Assembly (NCBI RefSeq): GCF_027923905.1
Contig: NZ_AP026966.1
Location: 1,055,001 to 1,119,000 of the forward strand
Length of the DNA: 64,000 nt
Reading direction: 5' to 3'
From: Massilia varians
GTDB lineage: Bacteria; Pseudomonadota; Gammaproteobacteria; Burkholderiales; Burkholderiaceae_D
Positions 61,356 through 64,000 of this stretch are shown here, one piece after another. The position numbers were made by a program, and so were the translations under genes. Within the stretch, counting starts at the first letter, position 1, and each line of letters begins with the position of its first letter. Under the pieces are notes generated by a model. The model made no database searches, had not been told where the DNA came from, and saw only the letters and a program-made list of their open reading frames with translations.

Positions 61356-62756
61356 ATGAAGCATACCGTTACCAAAGTCCTCGCCGGCGCAGCTGCCGCC
61401 GCCTTGGCGCTGCCGGCGCTCGCCGCGCCCACCGTCAACAAGGGCGACACCGCCTGGATGTTCGTCGCCACGCTCCTGGTGATCATGATGTCGATCCCGG
61501 GCCTGGCGCTGTTCTACGGCGGCCTGGTGCGCGCCAAGAACATGCTGTCGGTGTTGATGCAGGTTTTCATGGTGTTTTCCTTGATCATCGTCCTGTGGTG
61601 CCTGTACGGCTACTCGCTCGCCTTCACCCAGGGCAACGCCTTCATCGGCGGCTTCGACCGGGTATTCCTGAACGGGATCTACGACGCCGCGGCCGGCACC
61701 TTCAGCCAGGCCGCCACCTTCAGCAAGGAGACCATGATCCCCGAGTTCATCTTCGTGGCCTTCCAGGGCACCTTCGCCGCCATCACCTGCGGCCTGATCG
61801 TCGGCGCCTTCGCCGAGCGCGTGCGCTTCTCGGCGGTGCTGCTGTTCATGGTGATCTGGTTCACCTTCGGCTACCTGCCGGTGGCCCACATGGTCTGGTT
61901 CTGGGCCGGTCCGGATGCGATTTCCGATGCCGCCAGCCTGGCGAGCGTCACCGCGAATGCCGGCTTCCTGTGGCAGCACGGCGCGCTCGACTTCGCCGGC
62001 GGCACCGTGGTGCATATCAACGCAGCGGTGGCCGGCCTGGTCGGCGCGTATGTGATCGGCAAGCGCATCGGCCTGGGCCGCGAGTCGATGGCCCCGCACT
62101 CGCTGACCATGACCATGATCGGCGCCTCGCTGCTGTGGGTGGGCTGGTTCGGCTTCAACGCCGGCTCGGCGCTGGAAGCGGGCGACGTGGCCGCGCTGGC
62201 CTTCATCAACACCCTGCTGGCAACCGCCGCGGCGGCCGTGTCGTGGATGTTCGGCGAGTGGGCCTTCAAGCGCAAGCCTTCGCTGCTGGGCGCGGTGTCG
62301 GGCGCGGTCTCGGGCCTGGTGGCGATCACCCCGGGCGCCGGCTTCGTCGGTCCGATGGGCGCGCTGGTGATGGGCCTGCTGGCCGGCGTGGTCTGCCTGT
62401 GGGGCGTGACCGGCCTGAAGCGCCTGCTGGGCGCCGACGACTCGCTCGACGTGTTCGGCGTGCACGGCGTGGGCGGCATCCTGGGCGCGCTGCTGACCGG
62501 CGTGTTCGCGGCGCCGCAGCTGGGCGGGCAGGGCGTCTGGGACTACGTCGCCAACAAGGCCTCGCCCGACTACTCGATCGCCGGGCAGCTGCTGGTGCAG
62601 GCCGAGGCGGTCGGCGTCACCATTGTGTGGTCGGCGCTGGTGGCCTTCATCGCCTTCAAGCTGGTCGACCTGCTGGTGGGCCTGCGGGTGCCGGCCGATG
62701 CCGAGCGCGAGGGGCTGGACATCACCAGCCACGGGGAGTCGGCTTACCACCTGTAA
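61356..62756 (+). CDS. amtB: Ammonium transporter
   Basis: 466 aa. A cleavable signal peptide (ending ALAAP) is followed by eleven membrane helices. Conserved segments include LALFYGGLVRAKN, FAERVRFSAVLLFM, a DFAGGTVVHINAA pore segment with the conserved Asp and first His, and FGVHGVGGILGALLTG with the second pore His. It imports ammonium at low concentration and is controlled by GlnK. Confidence 0.96.
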   Translation: MKHTVTKVLAGAAAAALALPALAAPTVNKGDTAWMFVATLLVIMMSIPGLALFYGGLVRAKNMLSVLMQVFMVFSLIIVLWCLYGYSLAFTQGNAFIGGFDRVFLNGIYDAAAGTFSQAATFSKETMIPEFIFVAFQGTFAAITCGLIVGAFAERVRFSAVLLFMVIWFTFGYLPVAHMVWFWAGPDAISDAASLASVTANAGFLWQHGALDFAGGTVVHINAAVAGLVGAYVIGKRIGLGRESMAPHSLTMTMIGASLLWVGWFGFNAGSALEAGDVAALAFINTLLATAAAAVSWMFGEWAFKRKPSLLGAVSGAVSGLVAITPGAGFVGPMGALVMGLLAGVVCLWGVTGLKRLLGADDSLDVFGVHGVGGILGALLTGVFAAPQLGGQGVWDYVANKASPDYSIAGQLLVQAEAVGVTIVWSALVAFIAFKLVDLLVGLRVPADAEREGLDITSHGESAYHL

Positions 62757-62773
62757 GCGCGCAATGACCGGGG

Positions 62774-62797
62774 AGGGCGCCTGCGGGCGCCTTTTTG
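62774..62797 (+). terminator. amtB intrinsic terminator
   Basis: GGGCGCC / GGGCGCC stem (self-complementary core GGCGCC twice) with a short loop, followed by T5. Confidence 0.8.
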
Positions 62798-62857
62798 CGT
62801 TTACGGCAAGTATGCGCACTTTAAATAAGGATATTCGTCCATATGTGAGCCTACCGA

Positions 62858-62863
62858 TATAAT
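62858..62863 (+). promoter_or_regulatory. Predicted -10 of the gshA promoter
   Basis: A perfect TATAAT 31 nt before the gshA ATG in an AT-rich stretch. The -35 is poor (TTCGTC, about 18 nt upstream). Confidence 0.45.
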
Positions 62864-62894
62864 TCGAATAAGCCACTACTAGGACGTCCACACC

Positions 62895-64000
62895 ATGGTT
62901 CCGCACCTCGCCACCGCCCTGACCGGTCCTCTCCTGGACCTGGAAAAGAAGATTCTCGAAGCCACGCCCGCCATCGAGCGCTGGTTCCGCCTCGAGTGGC
63001 AGGAGCATACGCCGCCGTTTTATTGCTCAGTAGACCTGCGCAATGCCGGCTACAAGCTGGCGCCGGTCGACACCAACCTGTTCCCGGGCGGCTTCAACAA
63101 CCTGTCGACCGAGATGCTGCCGCTGACGGTGCAGGCGGCCATGGCCGCAATCGACAAGTATTGCCCGGATGCACGTAACCTCTTGATGATCCCGGAGGTT
63201 AATACGCGCAACCCGATGTACCTGCAGAACGTGGCGCGCCTGATGCAGATCTTCCGCCAGACCGGCCTGCACGTGCGCCTCGGCTCGCTGTCGCCGGACG
63301 TCACCCAGCCGACGCCGCTGGCACTGCCCGACGGCAACATGCTGGTGGTGGAGCCGCTGGTGCGTTCGGCAAACGGGCGCCGCGTCGGCCTGGCCGATTT
63401 CGATCCCTGCACCATCCTGCTGAACAACGACTTATCAAGCGGCATTCCGGCGATCCTGGAAAACATCCACGAGCAGTCGCTGCTGCCGCCGCTGCACGCC
63501 GGCTGGGCGCTGCGCCGCAAGAGCAACCATTTCAAGGCCTTCGACGAAGTGGCCAAGAAGTTCGGCAAGCTGATCGAGATCGACCCCTGGCTGGTCAACC
63601 CTCTGCACAGCAAGGTCGGCGAGGTCGACCTGCAGCAGGACGTCGGCACCGAGCAGCTGGCCGACGCCGTCTCGGCCCTGCTCTCGAAGATCAAGAAGAA
63701 GTACAAGGAATACGGCATGAAGGAGCAGAAGCCCTTCGTGATCGTCAAGCCCGACGCCGGCACCTACGGCATGGGCGTCATGACGGTGAAGGACGCCAGC
63801 GAGGTGCGCGACCTGAGCCGCGCCCAGCGCAACAAGATGACCGTCATCAAGGATGGTGTGGCGGTCACCGACATGATCGTGCAGGAAGGCGTGCCGACCT
63901 TCGAAACCATCAACGACGCGGTGGCCGAGCCGGTGGTGTACATGATCGACCGCTACGTGGTGGGCGGCTTCTACCGCGTGCACGCCGAACGCGGCATCGA
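62895..64000 (+). CDS. gshA: Glutamate--cysteine ligase (proteobacterial type), partial
   Basis: At least 368 aa, cut by the right edge. It makes gamma-glutamylcysteine, the first step of glutathione synthesis. VPHLATALTGPLLDLEKKIL, FYCSVDLRNAGYKLAPVDTNLFPGGFNN and KPFVIVKPDAGTYGMGVM (the ATP-grasp part) are characteristic of the short betaproteobacterial GshA, not the E. coli type. Start at ATG 62895; no strong ribosome binding site is visible. Confidence 0.93.
   Translation, partial: MVPHLATALTGPLLDLEKKILEATPAIERWFRLEWQEHTPPFYCSVDLRNAGYKLAPVDTNLFPGGFNNLSTEMLPLTVQAAMAAIDKYCPDARNLLMIPEVNTRNPMYLQNVARLMQIFRQTGLHVRLGSLSPDVTQPTPLALPDGNMLVVEPLVRSANGRRVGLADFDPCTILLNNDLSSGIPAILENIHEQSLLPPLHAGWALRRKSNHFKAFDEVAKKFGKLIEIDPWLVNPLHSKVGEVDLQQDVGTEQLADAVSALLSKIKKKYKEYGMKEQKPFVIVKPDAGTYGMGVMTVKDASEVRDLSRAQRNKMTVIKDGVAVTDMIVQEGVPTFETINDAVAEPVVYMIDRYVVGGFYRVHAERGI

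Overview
The window is a stretch of a high-GC betaproteobacterial chromosome. The 16S genes, the tRNA-Ile/tRNA-Ala spacer of one rRNA operon, and protein families such as the proteobacterial-type GshA, DUF1840 and UbiK point to Oxalobacteraceae, most likely Massilia or a close relative. This assignment comes from family recognition; no database was searched.

Region 1 (1-43.6 kb) is dominated by four co-directional rRNA operons, called rrnA to rrnD here. rrnA is cut by the left edge (23S 3' end and 5S); rrnB (about 8.1-13.5 kb), rrnC (28.0-33.6 kb) and rrnD (38.2-43.6 kb) are complete. Only rrnC carries tRNA genes in its 16S-23S spacer. The operons are mosaics: rrnA and rrnC share one terminator, while rrnB and rrnD share another terminator, the leader and the tRNA-less spacer. 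Three cassettes lie between them. rrnA-rrnB holds a complete type I Wadjet anti-plasmid system (jetABCD). rrnB-rrnC holds a frameshifted metallophosphoesterase and 13 cobalamin genes on the minus strand: a riboswitch-led run btuB-btuC-btuD-cobO-cobB-cobU-cbiB-cobD-btuF-cobQ, and cobT-cobS-cobC. rrnC-rrnD holds an OhrR-type regulator, a DUF418 membrane protein and a frameshifted penicillin-acylase-family gene.

Region 2 (43.7-64 kb) is an ordinary gene-dense chromosome arm. It contains a DUF1840 protein, a lipoprotein/ABC exporter operon, a ComM/YifB ATPase, apt, a decayed ABC-transporter/M1-aminopeptidase locus (internal deletion plus an in-frame TAG), SirB2, and a sugar-utilisation pair (MFS transporter and GH43 glycosidase) behind two palindromic operators. 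It continues with ubiK and a B12-dependent ribonucleotide reductase, then torF-glnK-amtB behind a sigma-54 promoter with an NtrC-type upstream site, and ends in gshA, cut by the right edge.

The genes connect in several ways. The B12 locus has uptake (BtuB/C/D/F) and the late lower-ligand and adenosylation steps but no corrin-ring genes, so in this window it looks like salvage and remodelling; the class II ribonucleotide reductase at 57-59.6 kb is an obvious consumer. The Wadjet operon sits between near-identical 5-kb direct repeats. Three genes are each restored by adding one G or C at a short G/C run, which raises the question of consensus errors. The main points of interest are the rrn-flanked cassettes, the alternating rrn mosaic, and the predicted promoter overlap between rrnC P1 and cobT.
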